From Bacteroides ilei (GTDB lineage: Bacteria; Bacteroidota; Bacteroidia; Bacteroidales; Bacteroidaceae), in assembly GCF_900128495.1 (NCBI RefSeq), contig NZ_LT635801.1:569997-633996 (forward strand): 64,000 nt of DNA, read 5' to 3'. The translations under genes and the position numbers were made by a program. The notes under the pieces were generated by a model that worked only from the letters and a program-made list of their open reading frames with translations, ran no database searches and was not told the origin of the DNA. Positions 18,506-28,350 of the stretch are shown here, piece by piece. Numbering within the stretch: position 1 is the stretch's first letter; the number at the start of each line of letters is the position of its first letter.

Positions 18506-19291
18506 ATGAAGAAGATTTTTTTAGGGGTAGCTGCCATCTGTGCAGGTGCGTTGGTCACATCATGTGGAAGTGGTAAGAAGATAGCCGGGCAGGTTGATCT
18601 GTCGGGTGAATGGACCATTACATCGGTCGGCGGTGAAAAGATAGATATTGCTGAGATGCCTTATATAGGATTTGATGTTGCCGGCAAGCGTGTATACGGA
18701 AATTCCGGTTGTAACCGGATGTCGGGCGAACTGGATATCGATACGGTTGCCTATGCCGTCAAATTAGGTAATGTGGCTTCGACCCGTATGATGTGTCCTT
18801 ACATGGATACAGAAACCAAGGTGTTGGATGCTCTGGCAAATGTTGCGGGATATAAGGGAACGGAAGAAGGGGCTGTATTGACCGATGCCGAAGGTAAGGA
18901 TATCATGTCGTTGGTAAGACGTGAGGCCGTAACCTTTTCATTCAATGATCTGAACGGGAAATGGAATATTGTAGCTGTAGACGGTGTCGCTGTAGGACAG
19001 ACAGAAGAAGTTCCGTTCCTGGCTTTTGATTTGGCTGCAGGCCGTGTAAACGGGAATGCCGGTTGTAATATCATCAATGGAGATTTCAAACAGGAGGAAG
19101 GAAAGTCTAATTCCTTGAAATTCGGACAGATGATTGCTACCATGAAAGCATGTCCGGATATGGAAACCGAACGCCGTATTCTTCAGGCATTGGACAAGGT
19201 ACGCAGTTTCGGAACGAATCCCGAAGGGGCGTTGGCTTTGCTTGATGAAAACGGAGTAGAGATATTGACGTTAAGCAAGGTGGAAGAGTAA
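18506..19291 (+). CDS. Lipoprotein with two META domains
   Basis: 261 residues. Lipobox VTSC (Cys ~20). Two repeats of the META/HslJ fold: the first around residues 33-130 (GEWTITSVGGEKID..., YGNSGCNRMSGEL, STRMMCPYMDTETKVLDAL) and the second around 150-258 (GKWNIVAVDGVAVG..., NGNAGCNIINGDF, ATMKACPDMETERRILQAL). Each carries the conserved Cys pair. META proteins are envelope-stress or secretion-linked; exact role unknown. Single gene with own promoter and terminator. Confidence 0.88.
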   Translation: MKKIFLGVAAICAGALVTSCGSGKKIAGQVDLSGEWTITSVGGEKIDIAEMPYIGFDVAGKRVYGNSGCNRMSGELDIDTVAYAVKLGNVASTRMMCPYMDTETKVLDALANVAGYKGTEEGAVLTDAEGKDIMSLVRREAVTFSFNDLNGKWNIVAVDGVAVGQTEEVPFLAFDLAAGRVNGNAGCNIINGDFKQEEGKSNSLKFGQMIATMKACPDMETERRILQALDKVRSFGTNPEGALALLDENGVEILTLSKVEE

Positions 19292-19320
19292 ATACTTAGT
19301 TCTTTTTTACATACATGATG

Positions 19321-19356
19321 AAGCTTGCGCCGGGTATAGACCGGTGGCAAGCTTTT
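19321..19356 (+). terminator. Terminator of META lipoprotein gene
   Basis: AAGCTTGC / GCAAGCTT stem (19321-19328, 19347-19354) with an inner CCGG pairing and a T6 tail. Confidence 0.9.
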
Positions 19357-19397
19357 TTATTTGCGGAAGCAGCCTCTCCGGTTCGGGCAGGCGGATA

Positions 19398-22157
19398 TTA
19401 CTGCATCTTGTTGAACCGATATCTGATGGAAACTATAAAATAGCTTCCGAGTTGCCGTTCGTACCGTTCGTAAAATCCTTTGGCAGTACTGCTCCGGTTG
19501 ATGTTCTTTTGCTGGTTCAGGATATCTGCCCAATAGACGGAAAGTTCGGCCTGGCGCTTTTTCAGGAATTTCCACGAAAGTTTCAGGTTCCATATCAGTT
19601 CGTTTTCTTCATTGCCGGAAACTCCGGTCCCGTTTAAAGCCGTGTATGAGGTTTCGGATGTCAGTTGCAAATGTCCCGGCAGAGAAAATGATGCGTCTAG
19701 CTGGGCTGTATAGGTGCGGTTGTAGGTATTGCCTCCGTAAAGGGAATTTTTGGACTGGTCGAAATTCCATTCTCCCGTAAGGTCTATATTTCCCCATGCG
19801 GGAAGGTATGAAACCGATATGCGTGTATTGATGTTGGAGGCACGGGTTATACTCCGTTCCAGCGTTTCGTTTCCGTTTTCATTGATGAGGCTGGCATCGT
19901 GGCGATAATTCCCGGAGCCGTTGAACTGCATCTTGAACTGTTTTATCTGTTTCTCATAACTGGCATTTCCTTGCAGGCTCCAATTGCCGTTGAGGTTCAC
20001 AGGGTATGTAACGGTTCCTCCTGTTTCCGGATCATAGATAGTGGCATAGGTTATCTGGTTGATTGTCGGATTGGCCGAAATATAGGCCGAAAAACCTTTA
20101 TTATAGTTCGAAAAAAGGATATTGAAGTATTGTTGGAATGACGGTTTCAGGTTAGGGTTACTTTTCCGGATATAGAGAGGTGAATTATAGCTGGTTGGGG
20201 CAAGCAGGTCCTGCAGCGAGGGCTGGTACGTGCTTCCGTAATATGAAAATTCAATCTGATAGTCATTCTTGTTGTATGATAAGTTGAAGGAAGGTTTCCA
20301 TTCCGTCGAGTAAGCCGTGGTGTCTGTTCCGGCATGACGGTTGTTCTGTTGCAGTGATCTCCGCTGCGGCTGTATGTTCAGTTCGGCTCTGGCATTCCAG
20401 TATTCTCCTTCGTAATTGAAGGAAATGCCTATCTGATGTCCGGTTGTATGTCCTATTTGCCGGTTGCTCAGGCTGTCGCAATATCCCGATTCATAACCCT
20501 CCGGAAGTTGCCCGAACGGCAATTCTCCGTTTGCCCATGCCGAAAGGTCGTAAGTGTTCTGTTCCTGTCTTTCCCTGGTAAGGTTAAGGGCATAGGCAAG
20601 CTGCATATGTATCTTGTCACTGAAGGCTTGTGTATATGCAAGCTTCAGTTCATTGTTTATTGAAACGTTCGGCTGGTACTGGTATTGGTTCTGTCGTGCG
20701 ATGGAATCTGTTCCGGCACTGCTTTTCTTCTGGTAAAGGGTGGTCTGTGAGAGGCTGTAGTCTTTCGTATCTTGCCGGTTGAGGCTGGAATTGGCCGTGA
20801 TGCTGATATTGTTTCCTTTTTCATTCAACTTGCGTACCAGGTTTGCACTGACATTATAATCCAGTGATTCCATCCGGTTGGATGTCTGCTGCTCGTTCTT
20901 GTTTATCCTGTTTGACCGGTCGGTCTTGTCAAAACCCTCGAACGGGTGTTGCAGTGACAGTTCCGGATTGACATCAAATCCGGCAGAGAGTGAATTGTTC
21001 CGGTTGTCCGATGATCCCAATCCGAAACCTCCCGATATGAACAAGGTAGTCGATTTGTCTATTTCCCAGTGGAAGCTGCTTGCCCCGCGCAGATAGTTGT
21101 GTTTGTTGATGATGTTCCTTTCAGATATGTTGTACTGGTTCCGGCTGGTAAGATATTGTTCGTTACGGGCCGATGATTCCGATCCTTGTTTGTAGTTTGA
21201 GAAGTTGACGTTGGCCGAAAGGTTCATGCCTTCTTTCAGTTCCCGGGTGATATTGCCGTTGATGTTATTGGCTATATTTCCTTTGTACATGCTGCGGAAA
21301 TGACGGTTGGTCGAATTGGCCAGTATTCCAAAATTGTCCCCTCCTTCATCGAATCTGAATATCTGGCCTGCGATGTTCCGTTTCCTTTTGTTTCCGTATC
21401 CGGCTTCCACATTGGCCATGGTTGTAGAATTCATTTCTTCTTTGGTCTGTATGTCAAGGACATAATTTTTTGCGCTGCTCTTGACACCCGTAGCTTCCTC
21501 TTCTTCGGTCGTCTTGTCGAATACCCTTATTCTCGAAAGGAAGCTGACCGGTAGATTCTCCAGCGCCACGGCATTGTTTCCCTGGAAGAAGGCCTTTCCG
21601 TTTACCGTAATTTCATTGATGGAATTGCCGTTATAGGTAATGGTATGGTCTTTCGGATTGTAGGACAGTCCCGGAACCCGACGGATCAGAGCTTCCAGGT
21701 AACTTCCTTCCGGAAGCTTGTAGGCCGATACATTATATATAATAGTATCAGCTCTCTGTTCCGTTGCCTTGACGGGGGCGGTCACTACAATTTCCTTCAG
21801 TTGCAGGGCATCGTCTTTCAGTTGCAATGTTCCCAATGAAACGGAATCCGTATCGGCTGTGAAACTCTGGTAATAGGTGGTGCAGCCGGTGTAGGACACT
21901 TTGATTACGTATCTGTTTCCTGTACTGGGGGCTGTCTTGAGTTCGAAATCTCCATTGCCGGTGCTGATACAGCCTTTCAGAAAGGTCGAGTCGGGCAGGA
22001 CGAACAGGGAAATGTTGGCATAAGGAAGAGGTTGTACCGTATTGCTTATGTCAATGGAAGTTACTCGTCCGCTTACTGTCAGTTTCTGTGCCTGCAACAG
22101 GCACGGAAGGACCGACAACAGGCATATCAGCAGTATGGTTATTTTCTCTGTCTTCAT
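19398..22157 (-). CDS. TonB-receptor-like outer membrane beta-barrel protein
   Basis: 919 residues. Signal peptide (ending CLLQAQ), carboxypeptidase-regulatory-like beta-sandwich (~residues 25-120), a short plug-like segment (IVVTAPVKATEQRADTII; LIRRVPGLSYNPKDHTITYNGNSINEITVNGKAFF) and a long beta-barrel belonging to the outer-membrane-beta-barrel-family-3 type found across Bacteroidetes. Substrate unknown. Ends near an aromatic terminus (FIVSIRYRFNKMQ). Monocistronic and divergent from dnaK, convergent with the META lipoprotein. Confidence 0.85.
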   Translation of the reverse strand: MKTEKITILLICLLSVLPCLLQAQKLTVSGRVTSIDISNTVQPLPYANISLFVLPDSTFLKGCISTGNGDFELKTAPSTGNRYVIKVSYTGCTTYYQSFTADTDSVSLGTLQLKDDALQLKEIVVTAPVKATEQRADTIIYNVSAYKLPEGSYLEALIRRVPGLSYNPKDHTITYNGNSINEITVNGKAFFQGNNAVALENLPVSFLSRIRVFDKTTEEEEATGVKSSAKNYVLDIQTKEEMNSTTMANVEAGYGNKRKRNIAGQIFRFDEGGDNFGILANSTNRHFRSMYKGNIANNINGNITRELKEGMNLSANVNFSNYKQGSESSARNEQYLTSRNQYNISERNIINKHNYLRGASSFHWEIDKSTTLFISGGFGLGSSDNRNNSLSAGFDVNPELSLQHPFEGFDKTDRSNRINKNEQQTSNRMESLDYNVSANLVRKLNEKGNNISITANSSLNRQDTKDYSLSQTTLYQKKSSAGTDSIARQNQYQYQPNVSINNELKLAYTQAFSDKIHMQLAYALNLTRERQEQNTYDLSAWANGELPFGQLPEGYESGYCDSLSNRQIGHTTGHQIGISFNYEGEYWNARAELNIQPQRRSLQQNNRHAGTDTTAYSTEWKPSFNLSYNKNDYQIEFSYYGSTYQPSLQDLLAPTSYNSPLYIRKSNPNLKPSFQQYFNILFSNYNKGFSAYISANPTINQITYATIYDPETGGTVTYPVNLNGNWSLQGNASYEKQIKQFKMQFNGSGNYRHDASLINENGNETLERSITRASNINTRISVSYLPAWGNIDLTGEWNFDQSKNSLYGGNTYNRTYTAQLDASFSLPGHLQLTSETSYTALNGTGVSGNEENELIWNLKLSWKFLKKRQAELSVYWADILNQQKNINRSSTAKGFYERYERQLGSYFIVSIRYRFNKMQ

Positions 22158-22173
22158 GGCTATGGTTCCGATG

Positions 22174-22181
22174 CAAAGTTA
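22174..22181 (-). promoter_or_regulatory. -7 element of the barrel protein gene
   Basis: Minus strand reads TAACTTTG, matching TAnnTTTG, 16 bases before the ATG at 22157. Confidence 0.55.
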
Positions 22182-22378
22182 AGAATAAACTTGAATCTGT
22201 TGTCCATTGTTGTCGGTATCTTCAGGAGACGGAAACGATTCTGTCATTTTATCTATCTGTTTAAGGTATGTTACAGGCTTTTTCTGATTCTTTTGTCATG
22301 CTTCGCTGTCAAAATGTCGGTTTGTTTCAAGAAAAGAACACTAGTTTCTTTTGGCATGCCATTTGTTTATATTAAGGC

Positions 22379-22396
22379 GTAATGCTTCGGCATTAC
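22379..22396 (+). promoter_or_regulatory. UUCG-capped hairpin in dnaK leader
   Basis: GTAATGC-TTCG-GCATTAC, 41 bases before the dnaK ATG, with no T-tail. A 7-bp stem closed by the extra-stable UUCG tetraloop; could tune mRNA stability or translation. Function not shown. Confidence 0.4.
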
Positions 22397-22437
22397 AGAA
22401 TAAACTTAATTAGATAATAAATAAAATAGATACAATT

Positions 22438-24366
22438 ATGGGAAAGATTATTGGTATTGACTTAGGAACAACAAATTCATGTGTTGCAGTATTTGAAGGT
22501 AATGAACCGGTAGTAATTGCAAACAGTGAAGGTAAACGTACTACTCCTTCTGTAGTAGGTTTCGTTGACGGTGGTGAACGTAAGATCGGTGATCCTGCAA
22601 AACGTCAGGCTATCACTAATCCGAAACGTACAGTATATTCAATCAAACGTTTCATGGGTGAAACCTATGATCAGGTTCAGAAAGAAATTGCACGTGTTCC
22701 ATATCCGGTAGTAAGAGGTGAGAACAACACTCCGCGTGTACAGATTGACGGACGTCTCTATACTCCACAGGAAATCTCAGCTATGATTCTTCAGAAAATG
22801 AAGAAGACAGCCGAAGATTATCTGGGTCAGGAAGTAACAGAAGCAGTCATCACTGTTCCGGCTTACTTCTCAGATTCTCAGCGTCAGGCTACTAAGGAAG
22901 CCGGTCAGATTGCTGGTCTGGATGTAAAACGTATTGTAAATGAACCGACAGCAGCTGCGTTGGCATATGGTGTCGACAAGGCTAATAAGGATATGAAGAT
23001 TGCCGTATTCGACCTTGGTGGTGGTACATTCGATATTTCAATCCTTGAATTCGGTGGCGGTGTATTCGAAGTTTTGTCAACCAACGGTGATACTCACCTG
23101 GGTGGTGATGATTTCGACCAGGTTATTATCGACTGGTTGGTTCAGGAATTCAAGAACGATGAAGGTGCCGATCTGACTACCGATCCGATGGCTATGCAAC
23201 GTTTGAAAGAGGCTGCCGAAAAGGCTAAGATCGAATTGTCTTCATCTACTTCTACCGAAATCAACTTGCCGTACATCATGCCGGTAGGTGGTGTTCCAAA
23301 ACACTTGGTAAAGACATTGACCCGTGCTAAATTCGAAGCTTTGGCTCATAATCTGATTCAGGCTTGTCTTGAACCATGTAAGAAAGCGATGAGTGATGCC
23401 GGTCTGACTAACGCTGATATTGATGAAGTGATCTTGGTTGGTGGTTCTTCACGTATACCGGCTGTTCAGAAACTGGTAGAAGATTTCTTCGGTAAGGCTC
23501 CGTCAAAAGGTGTAAACCCGGATGAAGTCGTTGCAGTAGGTGCTTGTATCCAGGGTGCCGTATTGAATAAGGAAGCTGGTGTAGGTGATATCGTATTGCT
23601 GGATGTTACACCGTTGACATTGGGTATCGAAACAATGGGTGGTGTAATGACTAAGTTGATCGATGCAAATACTACTATTCCGTGCAAGAAGAGTGAAGTA
23701 TTCTCTACAGCAGCCGATAACCAGACAGAAGTTACCATCCACGTATTGCAGGGTGAACGTCCGATGGCTGCCCAGAACAAGTCTATCGGTCAGTTTAACT
23801 TGACAGGTATCGCTCCGGCCCGTCGTGGTGTTCCTCAGATTGAGGTAACCTTCGATATCGATGCCAACGGTATCTTGAAGGTTTCTGCCAAGGATAAGGC
23901 TACAGGTAAGGAACAGGCTATTCGTATCGAAGCTTCATCTGGTCTGAGCAAGGAAGAAATCGACCGTATGAAAGCCGAAGCTGAGGCAAATGCTGAAGCC
24001 GATAAGAAGGAAAAGGAACGTATTGACAAATTGAACCAGGCCGACAGTTTGATCTTCACTACTGAAAATCAGCTGAAAGATCTTGGCGATAAGATTCCGG
24101 CAGACAAGAAAGCTCCTATTGAAGCTGCTCTGCAGAAACTGAAAGATGCTCACAAGGCTCAGGATTTGGCTGGTATCGATGCTGCAAGTGCCGAACTGCA
24201 GACTGCTTTCCAGGCTGCAAGTGCTGAAATGTATGCGCAGAGCGGTGCTCAAGGTGGTGCTCAGGCAGGTCCTAATGCTGGGCAGGCAAACGGCAACGCA
24301 GGTCAGGGTTCAAGCAATAAGAACAATGACAATGTTCAGGATGCTGACTTCGAGGAAGTGAAATAA
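22438..24366 (+). CDS. dnaK: Chaperone protein DnaK (Hsp70)
   Basis: 642 residues, full length. Nucleotide-binding domain starts [34 protein letters not shown] and [13 protein letters not shown] are typical ATPase motifs; hydrophobic linker [15 protein letters not shown], substrate-binding domain, helical lid and a Gly/Gln/Asn-rich tail ending [12 protein letters not shown]-driven folding chaperone with DnaJ/GrpE, neither in this window. The mobile element begins directly after its terminator, leaving the gene intact. Confidence 0.98.
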   Translation: MGKIIGIDLGTTNSCVAVFEGNEPVVIANSEGKRTTPSVVGFVDGGERKIGDPAKRQAITNPKRTVYSIKRFMGETYDQVQKEIARVPYPVVRGENNTPRVQIDGRLYTPQEISAMILQKMKKTAEDYLGQEVTEAVITVPAYFSDSQRQATKEAGQIAGLDVKRIVNEPTAAALAYGVDKANKDMKIAVFDLGGGTFDISILEFGGGVFEVLSTNGDTHLGGDDFDQVIIDWLVQEFKNDEGADLTTDPMAMQRLKEAAEKAKIELSSSTSTEINLPYIMPVGGVPKHLVKTLTRAKFEALAHNLIQACLEPCKKAMSDAGLTNADIDEVILVGGSSRIPAVQKLVEDFFGKAPSKGVNPDEVVAVGACIQGAVLNKEAGVGDIVLLDVTPLTLGIETMGGVMTKLIDANTTIPCKKSEVFSTAADNQTEVTIHVLQGERPMAAQNKSIGQFNLTGIAPARRGVPQIEVTFDIDANGILKVSAKDKATGKEQAIRIEASSGLSKEEIDRMKAEAEANAEADKKEKERIDKLNQADSLIFTTENQLKDLGDKIPADKKAPIEAALQKLKDAHKAQDLAGIDAASAELQTAFQAASAEMYAQSGAQGGAQAGPNAGQANGNAGQGSSNKNNDNVQDADFEEVK

Positions 24367-24395
24367 GTATCGATAAACAACGATAAATATCCATA

Positions 24396-24434
24396 AGAAA
24401 AGAGGTGTAACTCAATAAGTTACACCTCTTTTCT
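24396..24434 (+). terminator. dnaK terminator
   Basis: 16-bp perfect stem (24396-24411 with 24419-24434) followed by a long T-rich stretch. Confidence 0.93.
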
Positions 24435-24483
24435 TTTTTTTGTTTTTTTCTTTGATTTTGTTTGTTTGCTGTTTTTTTATTGT

Positions 24484-24505
24484 ATATTTGTACCATATTT
24501 GTACC
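24484..24505 (+). repeat. Two 11-bp direct repeats at the left end of the mobile element
   Basis: ATATTTGTACC occurs twice head-to-tail (24484-24494, 24495-24505); nearby GCGATAAAA recurs at about 24507 and 24530. These sit between the dnaK terminator and the HTH/integrase genes, where integrase arm sites or the attachment site would be expected. TATATTTG (24483-24490) also fits a -7 promoter for the HTH gene. Confidence 0.45.
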
Positions 24506-24575
24506 GCGATAAAAAAGTAGGAAATCTGCGATAAAATATAAATAAGTTGAATGCAAACAGTTAAAAATCAGCATT

Positions 24576-25136
24576 ATGCCAGTAGCAAAGTTCGAGATAA
24601 AGCGTAAATGCCAAATATGCGGTCAGGAGTTTATTGCTAAAACCATAGAATCATGGTATTGTTCTAAACGCTGTTCCAATATAGCATATAAACGCAGGAG
24701 AGATGAGGAGAAGAGAAACCTACGCTTGGATGAAATCGTGAAAAACATTCCGGATAACCAAGATTATATCAAAGTATCAGAAGCCTATGCCCTGTTCGGT
24801 ATCAGTATAGATACTCTATATCGTCTGATACATAAAGGCGCAATTTCGCATATAAATCTTGGGGTAAATCAAATCCGGGTTAACAAAGAGGAGTTACTGA
24901 AACTTTATCCACTACGAAGAAAAGCTTTGACTAAATCAAAACCTGTGGCAAAGCTTTATAGTTTGGAACCGGAGGATTGCTATACTATTGGTGAAATTGC
25001 AGAAAAATATCACTTAAATGATTCCACTGTATATTTACATATCCGTAAATACTCTATTCCTACAAGACAAATAGGTAATTTCGTTTATGTACCTAAAAAA
25101 GAAATTGATGAACTATATAAAGGCGCAAAGAAATGA
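24576..25136 (+). CDS. Helix-turn-helix protein with N-terminal Cys motif, linked to integrase
   Basis: 186 residues. N-terminal CQICGQEF...WYCSKRCSNIAYKRR is a Cys4 zinc-ribbon-like motif, followed by two MerR/excisionase-type winged helices: IKVSEAYALFGISIDTLYRLIHKGAI (~residues 62-87) and YTIGEIAEKYHLNDSTVYLHIRKYSI (~137-162). Stop overlaps the integrase ATG. Such proteins precede integrases in Bacteroidales mobile elements; a role as recombination directionality factor or integrase regulator is inferred. Confidence 0.75.
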   Translation: MPVAKFEIKRKCQICGQEFIAKTIESWYCSKRCSNIAYKRRRDEEKRNLRLDEIVKNIPDNQDYIKVSEAYALFGISIDTLYRLIHKGAISHINLGVNQIRVNKEELLKLYPLRRKALTKSKPVAKLYSLEPEDCYTIGEIAEKYHLNDSTVYLHIRKYSIPTRQIGNFVYVPKKEIDELYKGAKK

Positions 25137-26389
25137 AAAAAGCTATGGCAAATACAAGAGTTTCTGTGAAACTTAGAAAAACTGATTATCGGGAAGAATG
25201 GTATCTTTATATTGAGGCATATCCAGTATTTCAGAAAGGCTCTTCTACTCCGCAAAGAGTACGAGAATATCTTAATCGTACAATTTCTACTCCGATATGG
25301 GATAAATCAAAAAAATCCCGAACGAAAGCAGATGGGAAAAATACTTATAAGCCAAAACGCGATATGAATGGTGTTATACAATGTAAATCGCAGTTGGATC
25401 AAGAAAATTGTATATATGCAGACAAGGTCAGAAGCCTTCGACAAAAGGAATACGATAATGCAGCTCTCTATTCAGACACAGATGCACAACAGGCAGAAAT
25501 GTTGGAACGTTCTCGTTGTAATTTCATCGAATATTTTAATCATGTGCAACAAACTCGTCATGTCCGTGGGTCTGAATCAATCATTGTTAACTGGAGACGT
25601 GTACATGAACTGCTGAAAATATTTGCTGATGGTGATACTATTACTTTTGCCCAAATTGATATGCATTTGGTTGAGTCATTCCGTAATTTTATGATGACGG
25701 CACCACAGGGAGGTGGTAAAAGTGGTACAGTGTCACAGAATACGGCTGCAACTTATTTCTCAATCTTCAAGGCTGCATTAAAACAGGCATTTATAGATGG
25801 ATATTTGACAGTTGATATTTCCGCAAAAGTCAAAGGTATTCAGGAAAAGGAAAGCCGACGTGAATTTCTTACCGTTGATGAACTCAATCGTCTTGCCCAA
25901 ACTCCATGTAGCCCAATACTCAAACGTGCAGCTCTATTCTCGGCCCTTACAGGCATTCGCCATTGCGATATTCAGAAAATGAAATGGTCTGAAATTGAAG
26001 AGTTTAATGGAGGTTATCGTATCAATTTTACACAGCAGAAGACAAAAGGTGTTGAATATATGCCTATTTCCGAACAGGCTTATCAACTCTGTGGTGAACG
26101 TCAGGATTCAAACTTGCTTGTTTTTGCCGGGCTTCCGGATCCGGCTTGGATAAGCCGGCCGTTAAAGAAATGGATAGAGGCTGCTGGTATAAAAAAGCAT
26201 ATAACATTTCACTGCTTCCGCCATTCATACGCTACCCTACAACTTGCTGGAGGAACAGATATATATACTGTAAGTAAAATGCTTGGGCATACAAATGTTA
26301 AAACTACTCAGATATATACAAAGGTTATTGATGCAAAAAAGGAGAAGGCAACCGAAACCATTAAATTAGATTTGTCATCTACGGAATAG
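25133..26389 (+). CDS. int: Tyrosine integrase of the mobile element
   Basis: 418 residues. N-terminal arm-binding region with Arm-DNA-like fold, SAM-like core-binding domain (~residues 120-225), catalytic domain with Arg in LTGIRHCDIQ, HCFRHSYA box, GHTNVKTTQIYTKV with the nucleophilic Tyr. All catalytic residues visible. Belongs to the Bacteroidales conjugative/mobilizable element integrases. Likely mediates insertion next to dnaK. An ATG at 25145 is an alternative start. Confidence 0.92.
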   Translation: MKKAMANTRVSVKLRKTDYREEWYLYIEAYPVFQKGSSTPQRVREYLNRTISTPIWDKSKKSRTKADGKNTYKPKRDMNGVIQCKSQLDQENCIYADKVRSLRQKEYDNAALYSDTDAQQAEMLERSRCNFIEYFNHVQQTRHVRGSESIIVNWRRVHELLKIFADGDTITFAQIDMHLVESFRNFMMTAPQGGGKSGTVSQNTAATYFSIFKAALKQAFIDGYLTVDISAKVKGIQEKESRREFLTVDELNRLAQTPCSPILKRAALFSALTGIRHCDIQKMKWSEIEEFNGGYRINFTQQKTKGVEYMPISEQAYQLCGERQDSNLLVFAGLPDPAWISRPLKKWIEAAGIKKHITFHCFRHSYATLQLAGGTDIYTVSKMLGHTNVKTTQIYTKVIDAKKEKATETIKLDLSSTE

Positions 26390-26672
26390 AGTTATAGGTA
26401 TGGACTTATCTATCTTTACAGTTGGTATTGTGGCTGATATAATTTATGAGTTTTTATGTCTTTTATTTATGGATGGCTTATGATTTTCTTATGATACTAT
26501 TCATAAATAGAAAAAAACGATAATGGATTGTATCATTATATGTTTTGATAATCAATGATGTATGTTTATGTACTCAATGAATCGTCTATGCTTTTTTATG
26601 TGCTGCTCTGCATTGATAAATCAGCAATAAAAATCCTTTTTTCTTTGCAGCCATAATAACTGAAAGGAAGAC

Positions 26673-27035
26673 ATGGACGAGAAAAGAAACATTACATTTG
26701 AAGATTTGCCAAAGGCATTATCGTGGGTAATAGATAAGCTTATTCAGCTTGATTTAAAGATAGACAATCTAGCAAGTACATCCCAACTACCCCCTGCTGA
26801 ACAGTGGATGAATTTAAAGGAATTATGTGAGTACTTGCCAAGTCATCCAGCAGAACAAACAGTTTATGGATGGACTAGTTGTCATCTGATACCATTCCAT
26901 AAGAAAGGAAAGCGGATCATGTTCTTGAAATCAGAGATTAACTTGTGGTTACGAGAAAGCAAAATGAGATCATCGTATGAGCTTGAAAGAGATGCAGAGC
27001 AATTTGTTCAGTCCAAGAACGCGCGTAAATTCTGA
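26673..27035 (+). CDS. Excisionase-like helix-turn-helix protein
   Basis: 120 residues. A predicted N-terminal helix (~1-35) precedes an excisionase-like winged helix MNLKELCEYLPSHPAEQTVYGWTSCHLIPFHKKGKRIMF (~46-85) and a charged tail. Similar small proteins near integrases of Bacteroidales elements act as excision or transcription factors. Separated from the integrase by 283 bases in which no other gene was recognised. Confidence 0.7.
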   Translation: MDEKRNITFEDLPKALSWVIDKLIQLDLKIDNLASTSQLPPAEQWMNLKELCEYLPSHPAEQTVYGWTSCHLIPFHKKGKRIMFLKSEINLWLRESKMRSSYELERDAEQFVQSKNARKF

Positions 27036-27202
27036 TATAACAGGCTTTGTTTTGTCATTGTTGACACTATCGGAAATATTATCTCTATCGTTTCACATCC
27101 ATTTTAACTTATACAGTCAGGTTTTTATATTTGCTTATATGTGGTTTAGTTTAGTTTAGCATATATAAAGCTAACAAACCAAACTAAACTACTTTTTAAG
27201 AT

Positions 27203-27250
27203 AATAATGCAGCCAAAAGAGAAGATATTTTTTCTTTTGGCTGCATTATT
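27203..27250. terminator. Strong stem-loop terminator
   Basis: 18-bp perfect stem (27203-27220 with 27233-27250), loop GAAGATATTTTT, then T-rich sequence. Just before it, 27141-27203 holds an imperfect inverted repeat of TTTAG motifs that may be a second hairpin. Closes the HTH gene. Confidence 0.85.
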
Positions 27251-27327
27251 TTTATTCTCTTTCTTCTCCCTTTTATATGTTGTTTGTTCCCGTGTATCAG
27301 ACTTTCGGGGCTTATGAATAAAATTAA

Positions 27328-27508
27328 GGTGCAAAGGTATATGTTATGGTAACTATTAAAGCAAGTTCATGTCTTTTGATTCTCGTACAAATCTCCACGC
27401 TCCTTTCTGGAGGTTGTATTTGTACACGAAAACTTGCATGAATAGCCATAACACCTTTTGAGCACCCGAATTTTAATCAACCCCGAAGTAGTTGATACTA
27501 CATAAGGG
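27328..27508 (+). promoter_or_regulatory. Structured leader element, copy 1
   Basis: Nested pairing: GGTGC/GCACC (27328, 27462), TGTTATGG/CCATAACA (27342, 27446), GCAAGTT/AACTTGC (27361, 27431), GTACAAAT/ATTTGTAC (27385, 27418) around CTCC...GGAG. A second hairpin follows: CCC-GTAGT-TGAT-ACTAC-GGG (27482-27508). Same architecture as the other copies, different stem sequences. Ends 28 bases before the next ATG. Confidence 0.7.
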
Positions 27509-27536
27509 AAATAATAACAATCAAAACGATAGCATT

Positions 27537-27713
27537 ATGTTTGAATACGAAGAACAGACAGAAATCATTGGTGCAAGATGCACTTTGCACGAAGCGTACA
27601 AAGGCTATACAGAGGGAACGGTTGTAGGAGACTTCGGACTCAGAATTGTAGTACAGCTCGATAACGGTAAGGAGGTTGTCGAATACCGTGATGAAGTAAC
27701 GATTTACGATTGA
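27537..27713 (+). CDS. Small protein of unknown function
   Basis: 58 residues, acidic, predicted all-beta (TVVGDFGLRIVVQLDNGKEVVEYRDEVTIYD), reminiscent of a small SH3-like barrel. Start chosen at the ATG after the structured leader rather than an in-frame TTG at 27492 that lies inside the leader hairpin. First of three short genes. Confidence 0.6.
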   Translation: MFEYEEQTEIIGARCTLHEAYKGYTEGTVVGDFGLRIVVQLDNGKEVVEYRDEVTIYD

Positions 27714-27740
27714 TTGATGATCGATTAAATATATTGGGAT

Positions 27741-28040
27741 ATGGGAAATTTTAGATTTTATCAGGATTGTAAAGTTACGTGCTGGGAACGTGATTATTTT
27801 ACCGTTGAAGCAGAGAATTATGAGGAAGCGGCAGCTATCGTGCGTTCCTGGAAATGTGATGATGTTACTAATGTCACTGACAAGCGCATTCACCTGGAGA
27901 GAAATGAAGTCCTTCGTGATACTTCTGAACGTATATTTCCTGATGAGAATGGTGGTTGTCCCACTATGGAAATATATAATACTGATGGTTTGGCTGTTAT
28001 AAATGACGCTCCGGATTTGGAGCTAAATCTTGAATCTTAA
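27741..28040 (+). CDS. Small protein of unknown function
   Basis: 99 residues, starts 27 bases after the previous gene. Contains YFTVEAENYEEAAAIVRSW, a pattern seen in small accessory proteins of Bacteroidales conjugative elements, and an acidic C-terminus. No catalytic motif recognised. Confidence 0.6.
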   Translation: MGNFRFYQDCKVTCWERDYFTVEAENYEEAAAIVRSWKCDDVTNVTDKRIHLERNEVLRDTSERIFPDENGGCPTMEIYNTDGLAVINDAPDLELNLES

Positions 28041-28053
28041 ATCAATTGTCGAA

Positions 28054-28311
28054 ATGGATGTGATAATAGAACATATATTTTGTCAATATAGCGACGAAGC
28101 TACAGCCCTGTATTTACGGATAATCAATGTGATACTTTTGTCTTCCGATGAAGAAGAACTTCGTGCAAGTATGGAAAAACTAAGGCATACAACCAATTTT
28201 GATAAATACTTCATTTATGGTTTTGGTAAGCATCATATTTGGGTGTGTCTGCGCAAGCCAAGCGACAGGAATAAGGTATTTGAAAATCGGGTTTTAATGG
28301 CCCAGTTCTGA
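28054..28311 (+). CDS. Small protein of unknown function
   Basis: 85 residues, predicted alpha/beta. ATG at 28054 preferred to an in-frame TTG at 28030 overlapping the previous gene. Last gene before a terminator. Not recognised. Confidence 0.55.
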   Translation: MDVIIEHIFCQYSDEATALYLRIINVILLSSDEEELRASMEKLRHTTNFDKYFIYGFGKHHIWVCLRKPSDRNKVFENRVLMAQF

Positions 28312-28316
28312 ATTGG

Positions 28317-28350
28317 TCAGGTTTCTGGAATATTCCTTTCAGAAACCTGA
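28317..28350 (+). terminator. Stem-loop terminator
   Basis: TCAGGTTTCTG / CAGAAACCTGA 11-bp perfect stem with T-rich tail. The next ~500 bases (28351-28849) show no gene I can support; reading frames there have no start signal or recognisable protein. Confidence 0.75.
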
